A stretch of 22,392 bases of DNA from Dissophora ornata. Its lineage: Eukaryota > Mortierellomycota > Mortierellomycetes > Mortierellales > Mortierellaceae. A program made the position numbers and the translations under genes. The stretch lies in assembly GCA_025201705.1 (NCBI GenBank), contig MU617127.1, positions 1 through 22,392 of the forward strand. The letters are read 5' to 3'. Positions 1 to 8,700 of the stretch are shown piece after piece; position 1 is the first letter of the stretch, and each line of letters opens with the position of its first letter. Below the pieces are notes generated by a model, which was given only the letters and a program-made list of their open reading frames with translations, ran no database searches and was not told the DNA's origin.

Positions 1-971
1 TTTGTGCTCGCGGTGCAGAGGTATATGAGTGGAGTGGAAAAGTAAACGAGTAGGAAGGGAGCAAAACGAGAGACTGCAAAGAAGAGGTGGAGGCAATGCC
101 TGTGGAAGGAGAATGAGGAAAGGGTTAATGGAGGAGAGCGAGGAGAAGGATGATGCAGAGCAGAGGTTTGCGTTGACAAAGAGCTCACCTAATTGATCAC
201 GTGCACGCCGCATTCCTAGCAAAGCTGCAAAGACGCGACTTGAGGTCCGTCTGTTGGTCTCTGTCTTTGCTGTCTATTATTCAACCACAGCGTTATTTCC
301 AGTACACTATCATCGGCGATCGCTTGGCAGTTCGTGGCTACGATGGCAAGATTAAACAGCGTTGACAAACAGAGGCTATTAAGAGTTGTTGCTGTGCCAA
401 AACCAGTTCAGCGTTCGGTCACTCAACCTCGTTTACTTTCTCTCCATACTTTGTACGTCTCGTATCACGGCGTGCGCGTTCGAAGAACTGAAAGGAATGT
501 GCTGCAGCTATTGCCTTTTGATAAAGATGGCTTCCGTTTATGAGAGTATGAGAGTATCGTTGCTCACTCGCGGTAGTAATTTTGCTCCATCGTGCAGACA
601 GAGATAGTAGTTGATATTTATCGCGTGGAGATTCAAGAGTGGTCCTTGACTCAAATTGCGGTGGCTAGGGTTCAATCGACAAGGAAACCTTTCACAAGTT
701 GGGTCCAACTAGACAGCAAGTTGCGATTTCCCTGCTTCTCGCGTAAAAAACCGCGCTACTCAAATCAATGAATGGCTTCTCTTTGACAAACTTCGTTGCC
801 ATGTCCTGCCTCAAACACATAAAAGCAATCGCGCATCGAACACGAACATGAAATTGCATTCGGACAAAGATAAGCCAAACCTCATCGATGAACAACAAAT
901 CCAAGCCGTTCAACAGAAAAGAAATGGGTAAACCCCATCCCGGGATCCGTAGAGCATGCGCAAAAGATTAA
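1..971. other. intergenic left flank, no supportable gene
   Basis: I find no recognisable coding region here. The open frames are all under 75 codons, overlap each other on both strands and show no family motif. The first 180 bases are purine-rich on the plus strand, so pyrimidine-rich on the minus strand. This resembles the leaders of the real genes in this window and suggests, by inference only, a minus-strand gene starting beyond the left edge. One CACGTG hexamer lies at 198-203. A short tandem duplication (ATGAGAGT unit, twice) lies near 541-557. Confidence 0.55.
962..965 (-). terminator. RNA polymerase III terminator of tRNA-Glu
   Basis: Four consecutive T on the minus strand begin 7 nt past the 3' end of the tRNA. 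A short T run at this distance is the usual Pol III termination signal. It supports an independently transcribed, functional tRNA gene. Confidence 0.7.
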
Positions 972-1043
972 TTCCCAGTCCGGGGATCGAACCCGGGCCT
1001 TGTCGGTGAGAGCGACAAATCCTGACCACTGGACCAACTAGGA
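972..1043 (-). tRNA. tRNA-Glu (anticodon CTC)
   Basis: A complete 72-nt cloverleaf reads on the minus strand. The acceptor arm TCCTAGT pairs with ACTGGGA through all seven positions, counting one T-G wobble, and is followed by discriminator A. The D arm has the glutamate-type GTCCAGTGGTCAGGAT. The anticodon stem TGTCG/CGACA encloses the loop CTCTCAC, giving anticodon CTC at plus positions 1008-1010. The T arm is CCGGG, loop TTCGATC, CCCGG. It matches the eukaryotic tRNA-Glu consensus closely, has no intron, and both internal promoter boxes (TGGTCCAGTGG and GGTTCGATCCC) are intact. CCA is not encoded, as expected for a nuclear gene. It decodes GAG codons. Confidence 0.96.
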
Positions 1044-1097
1044 AGCTGCTTGATGAATGGGTGGACTCTTTGTCCCTCAAGTTTACATTTTCGAATG

Positions 1098-1130
1098 TCA
1101 CGTGCTCGAGTGCCAAATCACGTGCTCGAT
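1098..1130. promoter_or_regulatory. paired CACGTG (E-box) repeat
   Basis: A 12-base word TCACGTGCTCGA occurs at 1098-1109 and again at 1118-1129, exactly 20 bp apart. Both copies are followed by a CCAAA-containing tail. Each contains the palindrome CACGTG, the core bound by bHLH factors of the Pho4/Cbf1/USF type. The pair lies 55-87 bp upstream of the tRNA-Glu gene and about 250 bp beyond the PPS1 stop. Whether it acts on either gene, or on an unseen one, is unknown. Confidence 0.45.
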
Positions 1131-1272
1131 CCCAAATGCCTCATTTTTTTTGTATTGTCGTGTTTTCAACTTTTCAGAGTTGCGTAGGCCCCACGGGAAC
1201 GCGACTGGTTACATAGCGTTGGTGGATGCTTTCATTGCAAAGGGGGGACATAATTCGTAGAGGGCTGCTTTG

Positions 1273-1311
1273 TTTTCGTCATGTTATTAAACCAGAGAGA
1301 CATGACGAAAA
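1273..1311. repeat. 12-bp perfect inverted repeat (stem-loop) 3' of PPS1
   Basis: The arms TTTTCGTCATGT (1273-1284) and ACATGACGAAAA (1300-1311) are exact reverse complements separated by a 15-nt loop. The element starts 68 nt past the PPS1 stop codon, so it probably lies in or near the 3' UTR of that minus-strand gene. It could form a hairpin in RNA or serve as a dyad protein site in DNA. Confidence 0.75.
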
Positions 1312-1378
1312 TCCATGGATATACTGTTTTTCAAAAGAAACAACCCCCCCAGTTTTTATGGGAGAAACTATATTTTGT

Positions 1379-4300
1379 TTAGCTGCCGATATAATACATG
1401 TTCAAACTATGCACTTCTCTCGCAATGCCTGGCCAACCCATCGGATCAAACCGTCCTCTCAACCGTTGCTCCCATTGCAGGAGCTCATACATGAACAGCA
1501 GGTTCGGTTGGATGATTACGCTCAACCGACGCGCCCGCACCATCAGATATGCGTCAACGAGCGAGAGATTGTAATGTGCCATCAAGTACGCGATCACAAT
1601 CGTCGCTGATCGTGACACTCCTACGCGACAGTGGATCAAGATTCGAGCGTTGGCCTTTCTTGCCTCATCTGAGATAAAATTAAAAAAAAAAAAGTGTTAA
1701 TAGCACATACAAGACTCGAGCGACTGGAGGCTGTTTGAGGTTATTAACATTCAGTTTTTTTTTCTTTCAAAAAAAAAAAAAAAAGAAATTCATCTTACCG
1801 ACAAAGGCGACACAGTTTTCGATATGCTTCCAGAGAGAATCAACACCGTTATCGTACATGTCATCGACCAGCTTGACCATGAACCGCTTCGATGCAGTCT
1901 TTTCGCTTTGCTCCTTGCTCTTCTCCTGATCCTCCATCTCTGCAATCCCATCTGCAGCTCCCCCCTCTCCTTCGATCTGTACTGGGGCCGAAGTTGTATT
2001 CCTCTCATCCTCGTCCAGCCCATGTGCCTCCTCACCTACACTCAGCACATACTGAATCCCAAGACTCCTCAACAACCCCGGGTTTGACGCATGTGCCAAA
2101 TTTCCCAGGTACAAAAACGGCAAGATCCTAGATGGGAACGATCCCTCAAACTCTGGATGATAAAACCATTCGAATTGCTCCTCATGTCCAGGTTTCACGA
2201 ACGGTCGCTGAATCGCTAGCTCTTGATCTCTGTCCGGCATAGGCTCGATTCCTTCCATCATCATAGGAATCGACCCAAAGGCCGATTGCTGTGGCAGGGG
2301 TGATGATTGGTCCGACATGTTCAACAATGACGAGAAAAACGATGATGACGAAGACAGCGACGACGCCAGGGAAGACATTCCCGAGGACGGGGCACTTGAT
2401 CCCGACCCAAATCGGAATGCGCTAGATCCAGAGACTGACACGGCGGAATCCAATGTTGACGCGGCAGTCCCCTTCCATCTGGCGCCTGCCTCCCGCTCCG
2501 CCTTCTCCAAAAGAATCATCCGCCAGACTTGATTCTCAACCTCGAGCATCATGATTGAATCGTTTGGGTATACAAAGAAGCTGCGTCCTAGATCCGTCTG
2601 CAGCTTGACAAAGGCCTCGGCCAGCGAGATTCTGTAGTGGATCATGACAATGCAGAGAGCTAGGATGGCCGATTCAGTGTAACCGTCTACGCAGTGAATC
2701 AAGACTTGGTGGCGTTGGGGTTGCTGCTGCTGCTGTTGTCTAGCAAAACTATTGCTACTATTGGCTATGGCGCTGGCGTCGGGGTTGGTGACTGAGTGGA
2801 TGAAGAAAGCCATATTGAGTAGATGTGTCGTCTGTATCTGAAGCATCGAGTTGCTCAAATGTTGTCCCTTGATCAACCCTGCAGCCGTCGCTCTTCGCGT
2901 TGCATGATTTGATGGTATATCTACAGTTTCTGAGCGTGCAAAACTAGAGAGCGAGGACGCGGAGGGTGGGAATGCATTTGGGTTGACTCCTGCTGCGAGT
3001 GTTCCTAAACATTCCAGATGGAATATCTCCTTGGGCGGCAATGGTGCAGGTGAGCACGCGACATTATTCTTGATCCTTTCAAGGGTCATCATAGTAGGTG
3101 CATTGGCACCAGAACGACATTCGACGCAGATGGATGGCTGAAAGGTGGAATGGTCGGTGAAGGAAGGCGGTGTCAGGGGTGGGTATTCGTTCTCATCCGG
3201 TGGTGGGGTGGAGGGTATAGCTGATGACTTGATGGCGGGAGCAGTTGTGTCCTGGGAAAGAGTGACGGGTATAGATGCAAAGTAGGACGAGTGCGACGAC
3301 CACGGGGAGACGGGGGTGGCAAGCGAGGAGGCGCCAGAGTTGACGAGGGGGACGTCTGTGTTGTTTCCGAGCTATTGGGAGTGGCGACGGAATGAAAACA
3401 AGCGTGAGATACATGGGGAACGTGCTTGTGCGAATCATGTGTTTGCAGGTTGGTCGTATCGCGTGGCACACGGGCACAAAGAGTACATGTTCCCAAAAAA
3501 ATGCGCGGTCAAAAGTGCGGCATGCTCCGACCATGTTGTTTCTTTTTTGTGCAGCCGACAATGCCTCTTTGCCCTCCACGGAATAAAGAAAATCAAACAC
3601 GCGAATAAGATTCAGTGCAATCTTACCCAGACACCTGGTGCAATCTCAGACGCGCGTGTCAGTAGCGCCATCTGTTCTCGCTCCTGCTCCCAGAAATCCA
3701 CCTTGTGCTTGCCGGCCTTGCCTGTGCTCGAGACTGCAACCATTTCAGGGTACTTTGTCTCGAGCGCTGCGAATGTGTCTAATCAGATCAACAGTAACCG
3801 CCAATGGAGGAGAGAGCATAGAGTATAATCAGCATGTTGGCATAGGCTAGTCTGACCTTAGTGGGGCGGTACAAAACGCATCCATTGGTTGACCCTCGGG
3901 AGTGTGAGAGCATTATTTCGCACATCCACCATCACTGTCTCTTGAATTCATGCATCTTGTCTTGTGTACAGCATGCTTCCTTCCCATTGATTGTTTTTCT
4001 GGTGTTTTTCTTCCCACTTTGTTTACGCCCTTAACTCTTTTTTTTTTTAAAGCTATACATTTACCTGTCAAAACAAATGTCTGGCGTCTGGACTCTAGCG
4101 TCAGTTGAGGGTATTCTTCCTTCATGCTCCTCCAGACCTCGTCCTGAGCTGCCGAGATCTGCCTTGCGAGCTGCAGGAGAGCCATGTCTTGCTCTCCGTC
4201 TTTGCTATAGACGACAATATCAGATAATAGTGCATATCGAGGCACTTGGATTTTGAAGTTCCGAATGTTGATGCCCTCGCTCAACGAGTGCAGGAATGAA

Positions 4301-5148
4301 CTCGAATATGATGTTGTTATCGTGCTGGTGGATCCGTTATTGTTTGTCGCCCCTGGCGCCGACGTTTGGCCGGCTGTGTTGTTGTTGAGAGGGGATGATG
4401 TGGTCGAGGAGAGGGACGAGGATGACAGGGAAGAGCTGGCTGAGTCGTCCATGATATCGGCCCAATCAGAATCGCGTCCCGCGCCCCCTTGGTTATCATG
4501 ATGTTGCTGTTGCAGAGCTGATGGGACACTCGAATGCTGGTGGAGAAACTGCGGGTGATTGTTGATATCCTGTTGAATCGAGTTGTAAGAATGGACTTTA
4601 GGGGTGTTGCCATGGTTATTGAGTGAGCTTTGGGGGCCGAGCGAGGTTGTCAATCGTAGGGCAGGCTGCAGGATTTCTGAGGGACTCACAGAACCAACAA
4701 GTCTGCCAGGATCAAGGTCGTTCGCATGAATAAACATTAGTCCACGATGCTCAGGCAACGGCAATTTCGGCGTCATAGGTTTTCCGTCACTGCCAGTTGT
4801 TCCTAGACCATCATTGTCGAGAAAGGTTCCGGTATAAAGCTGGTGGTCGATGCCAAAGAAATAGTTTTGTGTGGCGCTGGTGCCATCGACGCCGTGTAGC
4901 CATGGAAACATGGAGTTTGAGGGCAAAGGGGCAGAGACAAACCGTTGGTGGAGCTGAAACAGGTTGTCAACATCGATAGCGTGGATAGCGTGGATAGCGG
5001 GCTGCGAGTTGATGAGTGGGTAGGTCGAGAGCATAGCAGAGACTGATTCGACTGGGGAGAGGATGGCCTGGGGTGCATCGGCGGCGGTGGTCTCGAGGAG
5101 GATGTCGCCACCATGGCCATTGTCGGGGGCATGGGCCGTTGCGACCAT
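1379..5148 (-). CDS. PPS1: Pps1-type dual-specificity (tyrosine/serine-threonine) protein phosphatase, 1032 aa
   Basis: Four exons on the minus strand: 5148-4065, 3778-3627, 3371-1799, 1668-1379; phases 1, 0 and 1 close exactly. The N-terminal part carries Pps1-family blocks (FPWLHGVDG at about 81-89, EHRGLMFIHA, GSVSPSEIL, VPRYALLSDIVVYS at about 302-315). Exon 2 adds DFWEQEREQMALLT and EIAPGVWLGN. A first phosphatase-like domain (about 395-700) has HCVDGYTES with Cys about 639, but Glu replaces the essential Arg, so it is probably inactive. The second domain (about 822-1005) has the complete signature HCRVGVSRSAT, Cys950 and Arg956, with candidate general-acid aspartates near 915-916. The family is linked to cell-cycle and DNA-replication checkpoint control in yeast. 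Long Ser/Asn/Gln-rich insertions (about 165-290, 420-500 and 710-790) make it longer than yeast Pps1, about 800 aa. The start has A at -3 and G at +4 and follows a CT-rich leader. ALDH7 is transcribed divergently. Confidence 0.94.
1755..1788. repeat. T-tract/A-tract snapback in PPS1 intron 3
   Basis: Within the last PPS1 intron (1669-1798) a T9-C-T3-C stretch is followed directly by A16-G-A3. The halves are near-complementary and could fold on themselves. The intron also has an A-run at 1682-1693 on the plus strand, which reads as the polypyrimidine tract in front of the minus-strand acceptor. Confidence 0.55.
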
Positions 5149-6090
5149 ATTCCTTTTTAAGATTTTTTTTTAGTAACGACGGGGCTAAACGGAAGGAGAG
5201 AAAGGAGGGGGAAGAAAACCAGGAAAGAAGAATGGAGAATGAGAAAAAGAAGATGCGAGGAGGGATGTGGAATGCGAAGGGATGATGTGATGGGGATGAG
5301 AATGAAGCGAGGGGACGGAGGCGAGTTGTTTAGAGTTGGTTCCGTGTGATGTTAGGATGTTAGAGAGTGCACACGAAGCCCGTTGGCTTTGCCTATTGTG
5401 GCATCCCAAGCAGACCACGCGCCTAGAGCGAGAGAGAGCGAGAGAGCGAGCACCTTCGCATCGCAGTCTGCAAGTGGTGCAGGCACTGGACGTCGTGCGA
5501 TGCGAGGTCGACCACGGGTTGGTTGGGCATTGACGGTGGAGGCCAATAGAGAGGCTTGATCCCTGCATGGCTTATGCGAGCAACACGGAGAATACGCTGT
5601 TTGTAGTTAGTTTTTTTTGGGTTCCGCGCAGCACACATCTGCATTACATGCCTGTCTATTGCCGGTGCTGCCATGGTGCTTCGATCCGTCGACATGGCGA
5701 AGGATGTCCCTGTCAGAAACAGACGCGCTCGAGGGCCTCTCTGGGCCTTTCTCTCCAGTGTGACCTCTGGATTGTCAACCGCGCGATATGATTGGACAAC
5801 TCTGTCGCTTGTAGCGTTTGCCAGCCAACGTACAGCACCTTATTTCCAGCTTGTGGGTGGACGCCAGGGCTGCCTGTCGAGGCATGGCCCTGGATCTGCG
5901 GTTGCGAGCAGGAGTGCGCTGTATTGGTGTAGCTTGTCACACGCGTGGAGGGGTGAGCTGCACAAGCAGCATGACGCATTGTGCTGCTGGTCTGTGGTCG
6001 TCGTTGATGTGTCCCCATCCCGGCCCAGCCCGGAGAGCAGGGCATGCAGGCAGGCAAACAACAAACAAGCACGGCGCCTGCGTACGTGAC

Positions 6091-6138
6091 GCACACACAA
6101 ATACACACACACAACAACACACCTGCACACATGCACAG
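6091..6138. repeat. CA-rich microsatellite upstream of ALDH7
   Basis: An interrupted (CA)n stretch, followed by further CACA blocks up to about 6170. It ends just before a TATAAAA-like element at 6182-6188. Such alternating purine-pyrimidine DNA is length-variable and can adopt Z-form. No function is shown. Confidence 0.75.
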
Positions 6139-6413
6139 AGGCCGTACACGCGCGGTATACATGTACACACAGTGGCATGGATATAAAAGGAAGGAGTCAT
6201 TTTTTTCACACGGGTGAGTTTGGATGTGGCGACGGATTAGAGTTTTGCGAGAGGAGAGGTACCTGCCGTGGATGGTTGGAGGGGCATCCATCGTCCACAC
6301 ACGAGAACACCACGCCTCACACACACAGTCGCCTCCAGTGCAGCGGCGGGACAGTGGGGGGGTTGCCATCAACAGCAGCAGGGGAAAAAAAAAGGGGATC
6401 TCTGCCTGTGGTG

Positions 6414-6421
6414 TATAAAAA
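6414..6421 (+). promoter_or_regulatory. candidate TATA box of ALDH7
   Basis: TATAAAAA lies 160 bp before the ALDH7 start codon and just before the start of a long CT-rich leader (about 6430-6560), an arrangement common in strongly expressed fungal genes. A second TATAAAA at 6182-6188 is a weaker, more distal candidate. Confidence 0.5.
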
Positions 6422-6580
6422 CCCGCCCAGTTGCGTCGCCTTGTTTCCCTTTCTTCTCTTCCCTTCTTCATCCCTCCTCTCACACTCCACTCCCCCTCCC
6501 TCTCCCTCCTCTCCCTGTAATCTACTTTTATTGTCATCTCTTTTTGTTCATTGTCCATTCGCCTCATTTTGTAATTCATA

Positions 6581-8462
6581 ATGTCGTTCATGCTGCTCAA
6601 CCGCCTCGTCCAGAACAGGACCACCCTCCTGCGTTCCGCCGCCTCCAGCACCGCCATCCGGTCCATGACCGTCCTCAACTACTCGTCATCCACCAAAATC
6701 AACCCCAAACACAAGGCCATCTTTGACCAGCTCGACCTCCAATTCGAAAACAAGGGTGTCTTCAACGGTACCTGGGGCGGCTCTGGCCCCATTGTTGACG
6801 CTGTCAGCCCTGCTGATGGATCCGTCATCGGACGTGTTCAGACTGTAAGTCTATCAAGCTCTTTTCACTGCTTAATTTGTTGATCAGTAGCATGGCTTGG
6901 AGGACGTTGATATTGATCATTCCTTCATCCTTCACTGCTATTTTTATCTGCCTTTTTTTTGCTTCCTCCGCTTCTTACAGGGTACCGTAGAAGAGCTGAA
7001 CGATACCTTGAAAAAGATGGAAGAGATCAAGGTCATGTGGCGCGAGACTCCTGCCCCAAAGCGTGGTGAGATTGTCCGTCAGATGCGTGATGCCCTGAAC
7101 GAGAAGTTGGAGCCCCTCGGTGCGTTGGTCTCGCTCGAGATGGGCAAAATCTTGCCCGAGGGCAAGGGTGAGGTCCAGGAGTACATCGATATCTGTGATT
7201 TCGCTTTGGGTCTCAGCCGTACCTTGAACGGCCAGGTCGTCCCCAGTGAGCGTCCTGGACACTTTATGATTGAACAGTGGAACCCCATCGGAACTGTCGG
7301 TGTCATCTCTGCATTCAACTTCCCCGTAGCTGTCTATGGTAAGTGTCGATGTATATCTTTTCCTCATTTTGGGAAACCCAACTCAGAAATGTCACACGAA
7401 AAAAAACAACAACTAAACACTCGCACGCTACCGCAAATCGAAATAGGATGGAACTCGGCAATCTCTCTCGTCTGCGGAAATCCCGTCGTGTGGAAGGGTG
7501 CACCCACCACCAACCTGTCCTCGATCGCTGTCACCAAGATCCTGGAGAAGGTTCTTGTCAAGAACGGACTCCCTGGCGCTCTCTGCTCCCTTGTCGCTGG
7601 TGGTGCTGATGTCGGTCAGGCCATGGTCGAAGATGAGCGTGTCAAGCTCCTCTCCTTCACAGGTTCTACCGCTGTTGGTCGCAAGGTCGGTGAGACCGTC
7701 GCTAAGCGCTTTGGCAAGTCCCTCCTCGAGTTGGGAGGCAACAATGCGATTGTGGTCATGGATGACGCAGATCTCGACTTGGCTCTTCGCTCAGTCTTGT
7801 TTGCGGCTGTCGGCACTGCAGGCCAGCGTTGCACCACCACGCGTCGTCTGCTGCTCCACGAGAAGATCCACGATGAGTTTATTGAGAAGCTTGTCAAGGC
7901 TTACCAGTCCATCCGCATCGGTGATCCCCTCGAGGCTGGTACCTTGTGCGGACCCCTTCATACCGAGGCTGCTGTCCAACACTACAAGAAGGGCATTGAG
8001 GCTGTCAAGGCCCAGGGCGGCAAGATCCTGACCGGAGGCAAGGTCCTGGACGACCGCCCTGGCAACTTTGTGGTCCCAACGGTCACGAGCATTTCACCCG
8101 AAGCCGATGTGGTCCAGAACGAGATCTTTGTCCCCATCCTGCACACAATGAAGATTAGGGATATTGACCACGCGATCGAGGTTAACAACTCTGTCAAACA
8201 GGGTCTCTCATCCTCGCTGTTCACTCGTAACCCTGCCCATCTCTTCAAGTGGGTTGGTCCCTCGGGATCGGACTGCGGTATTGCCAACGTGAACTTGCCT
8301 TCGAGCGGAGCTGAGATTGGCTGCGCCTTTGGAGGTGAGAAGGAGACCGGTGGTGGACGCGAGTCTGGATCTGATGCCTGGAAGCAGTACATGCGTCGCA
8401 GCACCTGCGTCATTAACTACAGTGGCGAGCTTCCTCTTGCCCAAGGCATCAAGTTCGAGTAA
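6581..8462 (+). CDS. ALDH7A1: mitochondrial ALDH7-family aldehyde dehydrogenase (antiquitin, alpha-aminoadipic semialdehyde dehydrogenase type), 545 aa
   Basis: Three exons (6581-6844, 6981-7338, 7447-8462) with phases 0 and 1 give 545 codons plus a stop; human antiquitin is 539 aa. The first 28 residues are Arg/Ser/Thr-rich and free of acidic residues, typical of a mitochondrial presequence. Catalytic features are visible: Glu302 in LELGGNN and the nucleophile Cys336 in GQRCTTTRR, with the usual 34-residue spacing, plus the NAD-site signature [11 protein letters not shown]. The C-terminal block [20 protein letters not shown] and the end [10 protein letters not shown] are diagnostic of ALDH7 rather than other ALDH families. 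The family oxidises alpha-aminoadipic semialdehyde to alpha-aminoadipate with NAD+, and also betaine aldehyde and lipid-peroxidation aldehydes. Since fungi make lysine through aminoadipate, its role here could be lysine breakdown or aldehyde detoxification. Start: first in-frame ATG after the leader, A at -3. Confidence 0.96.
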
Positions 8463-8700
8463 AAGTATAGGAGCGAAAATGAATACGCATTGTAATACTT
8501 AGAGATTTTTAATTAAAACACCCTTATTGTACATAAACCCAACCCAACCCAGCCAGATTTTTGAACATGGCGACAAGTCTGTGACACCACTTGAGATACC
8601 GCAGGCATGTGGCTGTAAAAACTTCAGGTTCCCGAGTCCCAACACCGACAACGAGAAATACAAAAGATGGGGTTGTTTCTTTTTATTTTCTAGTTTGCTC
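8463..8700. other. convergent 3' region between ALDH7 and the CLC gene
   Basis: The two genes end 238 bp apart facing each other, so their 3' UTRs share this space. The ALDH7 side has an AT-rich stretch near 8500-8530 that may direct cleavage. The CLC side has AATAAA on the minus strand at 8687-8682, only 13 nt past its stop. I see no gene here. Confidence 0.6.

Larger units (their letters stand above)
5149..6580. promoter_or_regulatory. divergent promoter region between PPS1 and ALDH7
   Basis: These 1.4 kb separate two genes that start away from each other. About 5149-5330 is pyrimidine-rich on the minus strand, the probable PPS1 leader, and about 6425-6580 is pyrimidine-rich on the plus strand, the probable ALDH7 leader. 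Between them are CCAAT-type pentamers (5543-5547 on plus; 5791-5795 and 5923-5927 on minus), a GAGA/GAGC simple repeat at 5427-5453, a CA-rich microsatellite, and two TATAAAA-like elements. No gene was recognised. A 321-codon minus-strand open frame crosses most of it but starts inside ALDH7 exon 1 and is low-complexity. Confidence 0.6.

Noticed and set aside
640..720. possible second tRNA from GGGTTCAATC (B-box-like) near 667
   Set aside because: The bases after the loop do not pair with the stem before it, and no acceptor or anticodon stem can be drawn.
692..913. minus-strand 73-codon frame with an LLFIDEV string like a helicase Walker B motif
   Set aside because: Only this short string fits. 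The following residues do not match Pif1/Helitron helicase blocks, there is no Walker A nearby, and no terminal motifs of a Helitron were found.
3372..3626. open frames in PPS1 intron 2 and around 3316-3828 on the plus strand
   Set aside because: The minus-strand frame has an in-frame stop at the acceptor (TAG), and the family sequence GVW-LGNNTDVP joins exactly over the intron. The plus-strand frames are shadows.
5713..6678. 321-codon minus-strand open frame across the ALDH7 promoter
   Set aside because: It starts inside ALDH7 exon 1 on the opposite strand, reads through CA repeats and CT leaders, has Cys/Arg/Thr-rich simple composition and no family motif. GC-rich repeat DNA easily stays open by chance.
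6897..6980. alternative ALDH7 start at the ATG in intron 1 (6897)
   Set aside because: It would add a hydrophobic, non-conserved segment in place of the conserved first exon; splice signals at 6845 and 6980 are consensus and phase 0. Kept only as a remote alternative transcript.
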